Notes: a model not told the origin generated them from the sequence alone. DNA of 64,000 bases from Phytoamicus setariae (GCF_016722925.1 NZ_JAEQNC010000009.1:62001-126000); one strand, 5' to 3'. Counted from the stretch's first letter, positions 34,964 through 44,951 are shown. A program made the numbers and translations.

Positions 34964-36166
34964 TCACTCCGCGGGAACCTCCGCCGAGCGCCTCCGCCCA
35001 ATCGTCGCCTGGGTCAGCACAAAGGCAAATGCTGCGGCCAGTGCGATACCGAAAGCCATCGGCGTGGCCGTGCCGTCGAAGAAGGTGCTGGTGATCACCA
35101 TCGCCACCGCCGCGGTGACGAAGTGGAGCGTCCCCATCAGCGACGAAGCGGTTCCGGCAATCTCTCCGTGGTCTTCGAGCGCCAGCACCGCACTGGTCGG
35201 GATGACGAGGCCGAGCAGGCCGTAGCCCACGAACAGGAACGTCGCCAGCACGGGTAGCTGGTCAAAGCCTGCACCCATCACCACGGCCATTGAGACCATC
35301 ACGAGACCGAAGGCTGTAACCGCTATTCTCATGACACGGACCAACCCGAACCGCTCGCCGAACCAACCGGTGAACTGCGACACCGTGAAGAACGAGACAG
35401 CATTGATGGAGAAGGCGATGCTGTACTGCGTCGGCGTCAGTCCATAATGTTCGATCAGCACGAAGGGAGAGTTGGCGAGGTAGACGAGGAAGCTGGAAAT
35501 GCTCAGCCCGCCGATGAATGTCAGCGTCAGGAAGTTGCGGTCACTCAACAGACGGCGATAGGCCGCAATGGCACTGCCGAGCCCGCTTTCGGCGCGGTGC
35601 TCGCTTGGTCGGGTTTCCTCCAACTGGGTCGAAAGCAGCACGAGTCCGACAGCCGCAGCAATCGTGACGGCCCAGAAGACACCCCGCCATCCATAGAACT
35701 CGATGACGACACTGCCGGTGAGTGGCGCAAGAATCGGAGATATGGAGAACACCAGCATCAGCAGCGACATCAGGCGGGCAGCCTGGACGCCGGTATGCAT
35801 GTCACGGACGACCGCCCGCGGTATAACCATGCCGGCGGCGCCGCCGATACCCTGCAGAAACCGGAACGCGATCAGCGTCTCGATGTCGGTCGCAAGCGCA
35901 CAGCCGACGCTTGCAATGGCAAACACCGTGATGCCGATGTAGAGCGGCAACTTGCGCCCCCACATGTCGGACAGCGGTCCATAGACAAGCTGGGAAAGCG
36001 CAAAGGAAATGAAGAAAGCCAGCAGGCTGAGTTGGGTGACGTTGCTGTCAGCGCCGAGATCCTGACCGATGGTGGGCAGTGCGGGGAGGTACATGTCGAT
36101 GGCGAATGGCCCGATCGCCGACAGCAGACCGAGTATGATCGCGGTACGAATAAAGGATGTCGTCAT
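34964..36166 (-). CDS. Bcr/CflA family multidrug efflux MFS transporter
   Basis: A 400-residue, 12-segment major facilitator drug:proton antiporter. It has the Bcr/CflA hallmarks IDMYLPALPTIGQDL, the loop motif GPLSDMWGRKLPLYIG and QGIGGAAGMVIPRAVVRDM. It is divergent from a TetR repressor with an operator between them, so it is probably induced by its drug substrate. The substrate is unknown. Confidence 0.92.
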   Translation of the reverse strand: MTTSFIRTAIILGLLSAIGPFAIDMYLPALPTIGQDLGADSNVTQLSLLAFFISFALSQLVYGPLSDMWGRKLPLYIGITVFAIASVGCALATDIETLIAFRFLQGIGGAAGMVIPRAVVRDMHTGVQAARLMSLLMLVFSISPILAPLTGSVVIEFYGWRGVFWAVTIAAAVGLVLLSTQLEETRPSEHRAESGLGSAIAAYRRLLSDRNFLTLTFIGGLSISSFLVYLANSPFVLIEHYGLTPTQYSIAFSINAVSFFTVSQFTGWFGERFGLVRVMRIAVTAFGLVMVSMAVVMGAGFDQLPVLATFLFVGYGLLGLVIPTSAVLALEDHGEIAGTASSLMGTLHFVTAAVAMVITSTFFDGTATPMAFGIALAAAFAFVLTQATIGRRRSAEVPAE

Positions 36167-36321
36167 GGGGGTAAACTTTCACGAAACAGAGCGCCCTGGC
36201 ATCCCATATGGTTTGCCTTCCGCTTCTCTTCAGATTGTATGATGCCGTTGAGGATACGGAGCTTGGGAGCACACCGACCTCGGTATTCATGTCGTCCATA
36301 TATTTGGACACAGCTGTAAAA

Positions 36322-36339
36322 TTAGACACCATTGTCTAA
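36322..36339. promoter_or_regulatory. TetR-type operator between efflux pump and regulator
   Basis: TTAGACA and TGTCTAA form a perfect palindrome with a CCAT spacer, 28 bp before the tetR-like start and 155 bp before the efflux gene. It is the expected binding site for the adjacent repressor. Confidence 0.75.
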
Positions 36340-36367
36340 AACGTCAAGGCGCACTATCTTATATTTT

Positions 36368-37066
36368 ATGAAGAAAACAACGACACCCGCCGCACGCGCG
36401 GAAACCATGTCACGCGGGCAATGCGCCAAGCGGCTCTCGATACTGGAGGCTGCGGCCAACGTCTTTTGCCGACACGGATTCGCCGCTGCGAGTATCGATG
36501 AGATCGCCGCAGAAGCATGCGTCTCGCGACAGACCGTCTACAACCATTATCGCGACAAGGACACTCTGATGATGGCGGTCATCGACGACGTGATGTCCCG
36601 CGCCAACGGCATGCTTTTTTCAGTTCTGTCTACCTTTCCCGAGAAAGCAGACAACATCGAGGACGATCTGGCCGCATTTGCGGTTCGCCTCAACAAGAAC
36701 TGCGTCTGCAACAGCGACGGCAAGTTCATCCGCAAGCTGGTCCTCAACGAGGGCGAACGCTATCCGCATCTGTTCGAATCCTGGCGGCAGCATGGCCCCC
36801 TGAAACTCACCAATGCACTTTCGGCGCTCTTCGCCCGACTGAGCGTGGCAGGTGCGCTGAAGATAGACGACTTCGATCTGGCCGCACGGCAATTCCTTGC
36901 GCTTTCCAATGCCGATCTGCAGATGCTGACTTTGCTGGGCGAAATGCCCTCCGACGAACAGCTTGAAAGCGCAGCGCGCAATGCTGTCCGTACGTTCCTG
37001 CGCGCTTATGGAGCAGGGGAGGGGCAAAAGCCCCTGCAACAGGCGGCACTATCGGCCATCGCGTGA
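36368..37066 (+). CDS. TetR family transcriptional regulator
   Basis: A 232-residue TetR regulator: a helix-turn-helix (ILEAAANVFCRHGFAAASIDEIAAEACVSRQTVYNHYRDKDTL) and a C-terminal domain of the AcrR-C type. The start at 36368 is preferred because the longer in-frame start at 36332 lies inside the palindromic operator. It is predicted to repress the Bcr/CflA pump and itself. Confidence 0.87.
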   Translation: MKKTTTPAARAETMSRGQCAKRLSILEAAANVFCRHGFAAASIDEIAAEACVSRQTVYNHYRDKDTLMMAVIDDVMSRANGMLFSVLSTFPEKADNIEDDLAAFAVRLNKNCVCNSDGKFIRKLVLNEGERYPHLFESWRQHGPLKLTNALSALFARLSVAGALKIDDFDLAARQFLALSNADLQMLTLLGEMPSDEQLESAARNAVRTFLRAYGAGEGQKPLQQAALSAIA

Positions 37067-37175
37067 GCTTCAACGATACAATTGGCTGAGCCGACATTGT
37101 TCCTCAACCTGAGAGACTTGCCTTCGTGTCCAACAGTGGCTTCAATGCGCTGATTGCATCACGAAAGACTCTCCC

Positions 37176-38600
37176 ATGAAGCCGTCCGGCTTTTTCCGCG
37201 CAGCCGTAGCCCTCAGTATTTCTTTTATTCCCGGCAGCGCCTCGGCACATGGCAGCGAGGCATCGATCGTCCTTCTGCTGCCGACAGGCTATTATCTTGC
37301 CGGCGCTGCGCTGGCGGTTGCGGCATCCTTTCTGCTGCTGGCCTTCATGCCCGTGCACCTGTCTGACAAGATCGCCGCAGCGCGCCTACCGCTCGGCTCG
37401 GTGCCAAACCTCGCCCCATGGATATCAAGCAGCCTCGCATTTTTGTTCCTGACGACGTTGGTCGCTTCAGGACTGTTGGGGACGCGCGATCCGGTGGGAA
37501 ACCCGCTGCCAACGATGATCTGGACGATCTGGTGGGTCTGCTTCACCGTCCTGCAGTCGATCACCGGCCCACTCTGGCCGCATCTCAATCCGTGGACAGG
37601 GCCTCGCTTCATCCTGAGAAAACTGAGCGGCCGACCGGCAGGGGAGGGGGCGGCTCTACCGCTGCGGCCATCGATCGGCTATTTGATCGCCATTGCCCAG
37701 TTTTCCATGTTTGCTTGGTTCGAACTGATCGATCTTGCCCCGAGCGACCCGGAACGGCTTGCCATGGCCGTCAGCGGATACTGGCTGGTCAATCTTCTCG
37801 GCGCCATGCTTTGCGGCGAGCCCTTTTGGATGCGGTATGCCGAACCGTTTTCGATCTTCTTCGGCCTGATCGGACGATTGTCGCCGTTCGACCGAAAACC
37901 GATCGAAGGGGATCGGACGCAGATCGCGCTCGCTTGGCCGGGCAGGGGACTGATCGATACCGCCGGCCTGCCGCTGATCGCGGTTCTGTTCATCCTGCTG
38001 ACGCTGTCCACCGTCGCTTTCGACGGTTTTTCCCGCACCTTTTTGTGGCTCTCGGCAATCGATATCAATCCGCTCGAGTTTCCCGGACGCAGTGTCGTCG
38101 TCACCTCAGGCACATTGGGACTGATCGGAATGTTCGTGGCCCAATCCACGCTCTATCTGGGATCTGTGGCGTTGGGATGCGCACTCGCTGGTTCGACTGG
38201 GCATTGGAAAGCGGCCGCCGGACGACTGATCTACAGCATCGTGCCGATCTCTCTGGCCTTTCAGGCCGCACATTATCTGACGACCGTGCTGATAGACGGG
38301 CAGAATGCCCTGATTGCCATTTCAGATCCGTTCTCGCTTGGCTGGAACCTGTTCGGCACGGCCGATGATCATACCACGACGTCCTTTCTCAACACGCTCG
38401 ATGGCGTCACCCGCATTTTCAACGCTGAAACTGCCATTATCACGGCGGGGCATGTCGTCGGCATCGTCATGGCGCATCTGATCGCACTGCGGATATTCAA
38501 AACACCGAAGGCCGCTGTGCTGAGCCAGATCCCGCTGGCTGTCATGATGGTTTCCTACACCGCATTCGGCCTCTGGCTGCTCGCCACGCCGCGGATATGA
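37176..38600 (+). CDS. polytopic membrane protein of unknown function
   Basis: A 474-residue protein with a possible signal peptide (cleaved near SASA-HG) and about ten hydrophobic segments. HG near the mature N-terminus, TIWWVCFTVLQSITGPLWPHLNPW and AHYLTTVLIDGQ are the most distinctive stretches. It resembles proteins that some databases call fenitrothion hydrolase, a label I would not rely on. It ends 5 bp from livF, convergent. Confidence 0.6.
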   Translation: MKPSGFFRAAVALSISFIPGSASAHGSEASIVLLLPTGYYLAGAALAVAASFLLLAFMPVHLSDKIAAARLPLGSVPNLAPWISSSLAFLFLTTLVASGLLGTRDPVGNPLPTMIWTIWWVCFTVLQSITGPLWPHLNPWTGPRFILRKLSGRPAGEGAALPLRPSIGYLIAIAQFSMFAWFELIDLAPSDPERLAMAVSGYWLVNLLGAMLCGEPFWMRYAEPFSIFFGLIGRLSPFDRKPIEGDRTQIALAWPGRGLIDTAGLPLIAVLFILLTLSTVAFDGFSRTFLWLSAIDINPLEFPGRSVVVTSGTLGLIGMFVAQSTLYLGSVALGCALAGSTGHWKAAAGRLIYSIVPISLAFQAAHYLTTVLIDGQNALIAISDPFSLGWNLFGTADDHTTTSFLNTLDGVTRIFNAETAIITAGHVVGIVMAHLIALRIFKTPKAAVLSQIPLAVMMVSYTAFGLWLLATPRI

Positions 38601-38605
38601 TCGGG

Positions 38606-39310
38606 TCAGTGCCCAACGCCCAGATATTTTTGCACCAATGTCGGATCGTTACGCACCTCGTCGACGCTGCATTGGGCCTGGATGACGCCATGGTCCATGA
38701 AGGCAATGCGGTCGGCGACTGGCAGCACCGCATCGATGCGCTGCTCGACAAGAAGCACGGCCACCCCATCGTGCCTGAGCCGGGTGACGACATCGCGGAT
38801 CGCCGCAATCATTGACGGCATCAGGCCTTCGGTCGGCTCGTCCAACATGATGACCTTGGGCTCGATGCAAAGCGCGCGCGCGATCGCCACCATCGTCTGC
38901 TCGCCGCCTGACAACGTTCCCGCCTGTTGGCCCATCCGCTCGCCCAGCGCCGGGAAATAGGACAGTGCCCTTTCCAGAGCCGCCGGTCCCGATTTGCGGG
39001 TCATCAGGCCGATCTCGAGATTCTCGCGCACCGTCAGTTCCTTGAACAGCCGGCGCCCTTGCGGCACGTAGCCGATGCCCTGGCGCGGAATGGCCTCGGG
39101 CGCGAGACTGGATATGTCCAGACCATCAAGCTCGATCCGGCCGCTGCGCGGCGGCACGATGCCGATGATCGATTTCAGCGCCGTCGTTTTCCCGGCCCCG
39201 TTTCGGCCAAGAAGGCAGAGGATTTCGCCTGCGGCCACCGAGACGGAAAAATCGCGCAGCACCTGCAGATTGTCATAATAGCTGTTGAAACCTTCGACCT
39301 TGAGCATCAT
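38606..39310 (-). CDS. branched-chain amino acid-type ABC ATPase (LivF-like)
   Basis: A 234-residue ATPase with Walker A GRNGAGKTT, the LivF-type LSGGEQTMVAIARAL signature, and VIMLDEPTEGLMPSMI. It overlaps the LivG-like gene by 4 nt. Last gene of a five-gene importer operon. Confidence 0.92.
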   Translation of the reverse strand: MMLKVEGFNSYYDNLQVLRDFSVSVAAGEILCLLGRNGAGKTTALKSIIGIVPPRSGRIELDGLDISSLAPEAIPRQGIGYVPQGRRLFKELTVRENLEIGLMTRKSGPAALERALSYFPALGERMGQQAGTLSGGEQTMVAIARALCIEPKVIMLDEPTEGLMPSMIAAIRDVVTRLRHDGVAVLLVEQRIDAVLPVADRIAFMDHGVIQAQCSVDEVRNDPTLVQKYLGVGH

Positions 39311-40044
39311 GCGCCGGTCCCAAGATAGGCGGCCTGTACCTCGGCATTGGCGCGGATCTCGGCGGGTGTGCCCTCGGCGAGCAACTTGCCGCGGTTGAGT
39401 ACGGTGATCCGGTCTGCGAGTTGCATCACCACATCCATATTGTGTTCGATCAGCAGAATCGTCGCGGTTCTGGCGATCTCACGAACCAGCGCGCAGAAAT
39501 CCTCAATTTCCGAATCCGACAGTCCCTGCGTCGGCTCATCCAGGATCAGCACCGATGGCCTGAGCGCCAGCCCCATGGCCACCTCCACCAGCCGCTGGTG
39601 CCCATAGGCCAGTTCGCCCGCCTTCTCCTGCGCCCGATCGCTGAGCCCAACGGCCCGCAAAGCTTCCGCCGTTTCCCGCCTGTCGTCGAGATCTGCACTG
39701 CCGTCGCGCTGCATGCGTCCAAGCACGGCGATGCGGACATTTTCCGCCACGGTCAGCTTCTGGTAGATGTTGGTGATCTGGAATGTATAGGCGATACCAT
39801 GCCGCACACGCTTGAAGGCAGGCATACGGGTAATGTCCTCACCACGAAACCGGATCGTCCCTGATGTGACGGGGGTGCGTCCGGAGAGCAAGCTGACGAA
39901 GGTGGTTTTGCCGGCACCATTCGGCCCGATGATGGCGCGAATTTCGCCTTCCCGAAGCCGGAAATCGATGCCGTCGACGGCCTTGAGCCCGCCGAAATGG
40001 CATTTCAGCCCCTGGGTTTCGAGAATGGGCGCTACATCAGCCAT
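39307..40044 (-). CDS. branched-chain amino acid-type ABC ATPase (LivG-like)
   Basis: A 245-residue ATPase (start MADVAPIL at 40044, or 40053). Walker A is GPNGAGKTT, the signature region is the atypical LAYGHQRLVEVAMGLA, and Walker B is ILDEPTQGLSDSE. The AYGHQR variant is common in UrtD-like and amide/urea-type Liv homologues. Confidence 0.9.
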   Translation of the reverse strand: MADVAPILETQGLKCHFGGLKAVDGIDFRLREGEIRAIIGPNGAGKTTFVSLLSGRTPVTSGTIRFRGEDITRMPAFKRVRHGIAYTFQITNIYQKLTVAENVRIAVLGRMQRDGSADLDDRRETAEALRAVGLSDRAQEKAGELAYGHQRLVEVAMGLALRPSVLILDEPTQGLSDSEIEDFCALVREIARTATILLIEHNMDVVMQLADRITVLNRGKLLAEGTPAEIRANAEVQAAYLGTGA

Positions 40045-40994
40045 GGCAGCCACCTCTCTCGTATCGTTCCGAGAATGCCCTTGGGAAACCAGAGAACCAG
40101 CGCGATCAGCACGATGCCAATGACCAGCAGGTAGGCCGTCGTCAACTCGCTCAGCCGGTCGATCATCGTCATCATCAGTACGACGCCGATCAACGGTCCG
40201 AGCAAGGTGCCCGCACCGCCCAGCAGCGTAAATAGCAGCACCTCGATCGAATATTGAATTGAGGCGAATGTCGAGCCGATGTAACCGAACAGCAGCCCAT
40301 AGGCCGCGCCTGCCGCACCGGCGATGGTGCCGGAATAGAGGAAGGCTTCTAGCTTAGCCGCAAACACGTTGAAACCGAGCATCTCGGTGCGGCCCTCATT
40401 CTCTCGGATAGCCGCGAAGATCTGCCCTTTGCGACTGGTCAGCACGGCAAACGACACGGCAAGGGCCAGTAAAAGAAGCCCGAAGGCAATATTGTAGCGC
40501 ACGGTTTCGCTGGCGAGATCGACGGTCCAGTCACCAATCGCAAACCGTCGCGCGGAGGAGGGGAGGGGCAGCCCATCCTGTCCACCGGTATATTTGGCGA
40601 AATAAAGCGTCGTCAGAAAGCCGACCTGCGAGAACATCAGCGTGACGATCATGAACGACACCCTGATGGTCGGCAGCGCCACCCACCCGATCAGAAATGC
40701 CAGGATGAACGCGCCGACAACCCCGACGAGGAACGCGAACGGCACGGCCAGGCCCAGATGCACAGCTGCCAGGCCAGCGCCGTACAATCCCGCGGCAAAG
40801 AAGATCGCGTGCCCGAGGCTGAGCAGTCCGACATAGCCGAGCAACATGTTGTAGCCGACAGCAAATACGGCGAGCACCATCATTCGCGTCGCCGTCATCA
40901 CATAATAGTCCGGCAGCAGGAACTGCAGCAGGAATAGCCCCGCCAGCGCCAGCGCCAGCACAATGAAATTACGGCGGATGTATTCGGGCGTCAT
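40032..40994 (-). CDS. branched-chain amino acid-type ABC permease (LivM-like)
   Basis: A 320-residue permease with 8-10 hydrophobic segments and LivM features: GYNMLLGYVGLLSLGHAIFF and ENEGRTEMLGFNVFAAKLEAF. It overlaps the LivH-like gene by 4 nt and the LivG-like start by about 13 nt. Confidence 0.9.
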   Translation of the reverse strand: MTPEYIRRNFIVLALALAGLFLLQFLLPDYYVMTATRMMVLAVFAVGYNMLLGYVGLLSLGHAIFFAAGLYGAGLAAVHLGLAVPFAFLVGVVGAFILAFLIGWVALPTIRVSFMIVTLMFSQVGFLTTLYFAKYTGGQDGLPLPSSARRFAIGDWTVDLASETVRYNIAFGLLLLALAVSFAVLTSRKGQIFAAIRENEGRTEMLGFNVFAAKLEAFLYSGTIAGAAGAAYGLLFGYIGSTFASIQYSIEVLLFTLLGGAGTLLGPLIGVVLMMTMIDRLSELTTAYLLVIGIVLIALVLWFPKGILGTIRERWLPWLM

Positions 40995-41878
40995 CGCTCG
41001 GCCTTTCCGAACAGGCCATTCGGCTTGAAGACCAACACGAAGGCGACGACCAGCGTCGAGACGATCTTGGCCAGCGTCGGCGAGAAGAACACCGACAGAA
41101 TGCCGTCGGACAAGCCGATCAGGATCGCCGCGACCACCGTGCCCTGTATGCTTCCCAACCCGCCAATGATCACCACGATGAAAGACAGGAGCAGGGGATC
41201 CAGCCCCATAAGATAGTGGGCCTGCTGGATCGGCACGACCAGCACGGCTGCGACCGCCGCCAGCATCGCGCCAAAGGTAAAGACGCCCGCCGACACACGA
41301 TCGACGCTGATGCCGAACGCCTGCGCGGTATCCCGGTCAAGCTGGGTGGCGCGCATCACCAGCCCAATCTTGGTCTTGCGCATCAGGAACCAGACTCCGG
41401 CCATCAGCACGATCGCAGCGGCAATGACGAACAGCTTGTAGGCCGAATAACCAAACCACGGAAAGCGGATCGTGTAGTAGAACGGCGGCTCGACCGCCTG
41501 TGCGTTGGGCCCGAAGAAGATCAGCGCCGACTGCTGGAAAATGTAGAGCAGGCCGATGGTGGCGACGATGGTCGCTTCAGGATCGTAGTTAAGCCGCTTG
41601 AGCACCAGCCGTTCGCTGGCAAAAGCGATCGCTCCTACCAGCAGCGGGCTGACGATCAGGGCCGCGATGAAACCGAGCGCGGGATGACCGGTCAAGAGCG
41701 TCGAGACGAACCAGGCAAACACCGCGCCCAGCATGAAGAACTCGCCATGGGCGACATTGACCACGCGCATGACGCCAAAAACCAGCGACAGCCCGACAGC
41801 TGTAACGGTCAACACCGAAGCCTGGACCAGGCCTTCAAGCACTGCGAGGAAAAGATAGGGTCCCAGCCCCATAAGCAA
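40991..41878 (-). CDS. branched-chain amino acid-type ABC permease (LivH-like)
   Basis: A 295-residue permease. FGVMRVVNVAHGEFFMLGAV near residue 35 and MRATQLDRDTAQAFGISVDRV are the LivH signature stretches. The binding-protein gene lies 125 bp upstream on the same strand; that gap (41879-42003) shows no gene. Confidence 0.9.
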   Translation of the reverse strand: MLMGLGPYLFLAVLEGLVQASVLTVTAVGLSLVFGVMRVVNVAHGEFFMLGAVFAWFVSTLLTGHPALGFIAALIVSPLLVGAIAFASERLVLKRLNYDPEATIVATIGLLYIFQQSALIFFGPNAQAVEPPFYYTIRFPWFGYSAYKLFVIAAAIVLMAGVWFLMRKTKIGLVMRATQLDRDTAQAFGISVDRVSAGVFTFGAMLAAVAAVLVVPIQQAHYLMGLDPLLLSFIVVIIGGLGSIQGTVVAAILIGLSDGILSVFFSPTLAKIVSTLVVAFVLVFKPNGLFGKAER

Positions 41879-42003
41879 TCACACCTTCGACCGCCCCTCC
41901 GCCAACGCATGACGGTGGACACAATTATCCCTGTGACTGCCACGCCGGGATTATCCGGCGTGGGCATCCATTCGGAGATCCCCGGCCTAAGCCGTAACCG
42001 ATC

Positions 42004-43293
42004 TCAGAGTTCCATCTTGGTGTAATCGACCTCGGGCTCATACATGCCGTCCTCGATCGAGGTGGTATGGACGACATTCAGCTTCGATGCTTCGACCTTG
42101 GAGATGTTCTGTTTGCCGAACACCTGATGGGTCTTGCCGCTGAAGATCTTGTCGCCCTGCGGGTGCTCGTTGCTTTCGCCAAATTTCTCCAGCGATTCCA
42201 GTGCGACGATGAAATCCTTCTTCTGCTCGGGTCCGTTGTAGTTCGCCATCTCCATCGCCTGTTTGATGACGAACAAAGTTTCCCAGACAGAAAACATGTG
42301 GGAATAGGTAGAAACATCCTTCGGATCGCTGATGCTGGCGCCGTTGGCGTCGACACCGACCTTTTCTCGGAAGAATTTGTCGAATTCCGTCTGCTTCGGC
42401 TGGGCGTAGCGCGGATAGGCCTCCCAGAAATACGTGCCTTCCAGATACTGAAGCTGCGGCGTCGCCAGATCGACGGCTTCGAGTGAATCGATGAAGCCGA
42501 AAATCTCCGGACGCTGGCTGCCGAAATGATCGCCGAGTTCCTTGACGAAGGTCAGCACCGCCGGCCCGACCATGACGTGGTAGATGACTTCCGTCTCGGC
42601 GGGGATCTGCGGGAAATAGCGGGTAAACGAACTTTCCGTCGGCGGAATGGGAATGAGGCCGACAACTTCTCCGCCCTGCGCCTTGATCGCGGCCGAGAAG
42701 TAGTCGCGATGGTCGTGACCAAAGGCATAGTCCGGGAAGATCATCGTGACCTTCTTGCCCAGGTTTTTCGAAATCCACGGTGCCATCGAGGATACCTGCG
42801 ACTTGACGTCGGTGATGCCCGGCTGGAACGTGTAACGGTTGAGACCGCCGCCAGCCAGTTGGTGACCTTCCGAACACACCAGGTAGGGCATCTTAAGTTC
42901 GCCCGCGCGCGGCCCCGCCGCAGCAACGACATGCGAAAACAGATGGCCGAAAACAGCATCTACCTTGTACTCCGCCGCGAACTTCTCGATCACCTCGGTG
43001 CCGCGCTTGGGGTCGGTGCCATCGTCTTCGACGATCATTTCTACCTGGTGGCCGTTGATACCGCCGCCTTCGTTGATCAGTTTCAGCGCCGCCTGAGCGG
43101 TCCGCTCGTACCATCGGCCATAGGAAGCGCCGATGCCCGTGCGATGAAATGGCGCGCCAAGCTTGATCTTGCCCTCATGCGCAAAAGCGCTGCGAACGAC
43201 CAGCGGCGACGCCAGGAGCGACGCCCCGGCGGCAAGACCTTGCAGCGTGGCTCGACGTGTGATCGAGCCTCCCGAAAAGATAGATTTCGTCAT
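42004..43293 (-). CDS. Liv/amide-type ABC substrate-binding protein
   Basis: A 429-residue type I periplasmic binding protein. The start at 43293 follows GGGGAT, and a Tat signal (TRRATLQGLAAGASLLASPLVVRSAFA) is present. The fold shows KLGAPFHRTGIGASYGRW, DDGTDPKRGTEVIEKF and FPDYAFGHDHRDYF. It is closer in style to binding proteins for amides, urea or aromatic compounds than to LivJ, but the ligand is not identifiable. First gene of the operon. Confidence 0.87.
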   Translation of the reverse strand: MTKSIFSGGSITRRATLQGLAAGASLLASPLVVRSAFAHEGKIKLGAPFHRTGIGASYGRWYERTAQAALKLINEGGGINGHQVEMIVEDDGTDPKRGTEVIEKFAAEYKVDAVFGHLFSHVVAAAGPRAGELKMPYLVCSEGHQLAGGGLNRYTFQPGITDVKSQVSSMAPWISKNLGKKVTMIFPDYAFGHDHRDYFSAAIKAQGGEVVGLIPIPPTESSFTRYFPQIPAETEVIYHVMVGPAVLTFVKELGDHFGSQRPEIFGFIDSLEAVDLATPQLQYLEGTYFWEAYPRYAQPKQTEFDKFFREKVGVDANGASISDPKDVSTYSHMFSVWETLFVIKQAMEMANYNGPEQKKDFIVALESLEKFGESNEHPQGDKIFSGKTHQVFGKQNISKVEASKLNVVHTTSIEDGMYEPEVDYTKMEL

Positions 43294-43699
43294 GATGGCA
43301 ATCCCCAGTTTGTCAAAATTCAGTCTATGGCGATGCATGTAACGACGCAAGGCAACGGCCTTGTCGCATATTCCCCGGCGGGAGCTCTTCGGCTCCTCAA
43401 TTCATATGTATACAAGTGATTAATGCTCATTCTCGTGAGACTGTCAATCGCCAGTTTTCCAGCCAGGATACACCACCTGAAAGTTTCAAAACGGCAATCC
43501 GGGCGCCAACGAGGTCCGGCTCTGGCATAGACAACATCGAAGTCCGGACAGCAAACCGCCAAGGCAGGCGACCACACCATCAGTTCCATAATATATCTTA
43601 TGCTATCTTTGTGTGTAAGCGCAAAGCTAAAATGTCCTGAGTCAGCAAAGTGAGAATGTCATTCTCCCCCGGTTCTGAGTGCTGGCGGGAGGCTGCAGG
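43294..43699. other. gap between binding-protein gene and IS remnant
   Basis: This is the upstream region of the Liv-type operon. It includes an AT-rich palindrome-like stretch near 43401-43425 (CATATGTATACAAGTG) and a short hairpin, GGAGC/GCTCC, at 43381-43396. No gene is convincing. The right part probably includes the outer sequence of the decayed IS. Confidence 0.4.
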
Positions 43700-44572
43700 A
43701 TGGGACTGATTGTCATGAGCGAGCGCGATTTGCAGCGTATCGAGGTGCTGTCGAAGATTGTCGAAGGTCGAATGACGATCGTGGCGGCAAGTTCGGTTCT
43801 GGCGGCATCGACCCGACAGATTAGACGACTGCTCGACGTGTTTGAATGAGATGGAGCCGCGGCGGTCCGGCACACGCAATTTGGCCGAGCACTATCGGAA
43901 CTCAATATCGAGATTCTTTGCGCCAATTCCAGCCAGGCGAAAGGCCGCGTGGAGCGTGCGAACCGGACCCTGCAGGACCGCCTGGTCAAAGAATTGCGTC
44001 TCGCGGGGATATCAGACATGGACTCTGGCAACCAATTTCTTCTGAGCTTCATTACCCAGCATAATCAGAGATTTGCGCGGACACCCTTCCGGCCCGACAA
44101 TCTGCATCGTCCGTTGAACATGGCACCGGACCGGCTTCGCGACATTCTCTGCAAGCGAGAACAGCGCTATGTCGGTGCTCAGCTCAGTTTCTCGTTTGAG
44201 CGAAAGAAAATCATGCTTGCCGAGACAGAGGTGTCGCGTGGCCTGGCGGGTAAATATATCGAGACCTACGCGTTTGCAGATGGACGCCTCGACGTGAGGT
44301 GGAAGGGACACTCCCTGCCCTACACTGTGTTTGACAAGGATTAGCGCGTGACACATACGGCCGTCACGGAGAATAAGCGGCTCGGGGATGTGCTTGAGTT
44401 CATCAGGGAGCGCCAAGACCAAATGCGCCCACCGAAGGTGAAGACCAATAGCGAGAAGGTCGGCTACAAGTCGCGAGGCACCAAGCCCGGGCCAAGGACG
44501 GATTTCACGAACGATCCGGAGGTGATCGCCAGACGGCAGAGGGCTTCGACGCGCATCGAGGCAGCAGAGTGA
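43700..44572 (+). pseudogene. decayed ISNCY-family transposase
   Basis: The N-terminal end (MGLIVMSERDLQRIEVLSKIVEGRMT...RQIRRLLDVFE) stops at TGA 43847-43849. The same frame then resumes at TQFGRALSELNIEILCANSSQAKGRVERANRTLQDRL, the C-terminal third of the catalytic domain, so the middle of the gene is deleted. A TAG at 44342-44344 interrupts the tail (FDKD-stop-RVTHTAVTENKRLGDVL) where relatives often have Gln. The reading phase is kept throughout. The element is therefore dead; I could not define its ends. Confidence 0.75.
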
Positions 44573-44625
44573 CACTATATGCAGTCGCCGTTACCCTCAA
44601 ACCGCAGTGACAGCCCGTCCTATGC

Positions 44626-44838
44626 TTAGCCTAGAATTTGCAACAGGAACTGGGGGGAACTGAGAAACACCCCAGCGACAAAACCGACAAATCCCAAGGC
44701 GAAAGCACCAGCAATGCCATGGTTGCTCCATCCTATGAGAGCGCCAACGACGGTCGCCAATACGATGATTGAGACGGTCCAAACGACCTTGACGACACTC
44801 CACAGACGACTGGCAATGCTGCGATTACTATGGTGCAT
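44626..44838 (-). CDS. small two-segment membrane protein, unknown
   Basis: A 70-residue protein (from MHHSNRSIASRLW) with two hydrophobic helices separated by GWSNHG. No family is recognised. The open frame could start at 44859. AGCGAGG lies upstream of 44838. It sits just beyond the IS remnant. Confidence 0.4.
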   Translation of the reverse strand: MHHSNRSIASRLWSVVKVVWTVSIIVLATVVGALIGWSNHGIAGAFALGFVGFVAGVFLSSPQFLLQILG

Positions 44839-44951
44839 GTGCGAACCTCGCTGTTCCACCGTTACCTTTCATATAAGATAGAGCACCTCTATTCGGGAGA
44901 GGCATATCGATATCCAAGCTGAGGAAAGCGGCCGGATCCACCGCTCCACCA

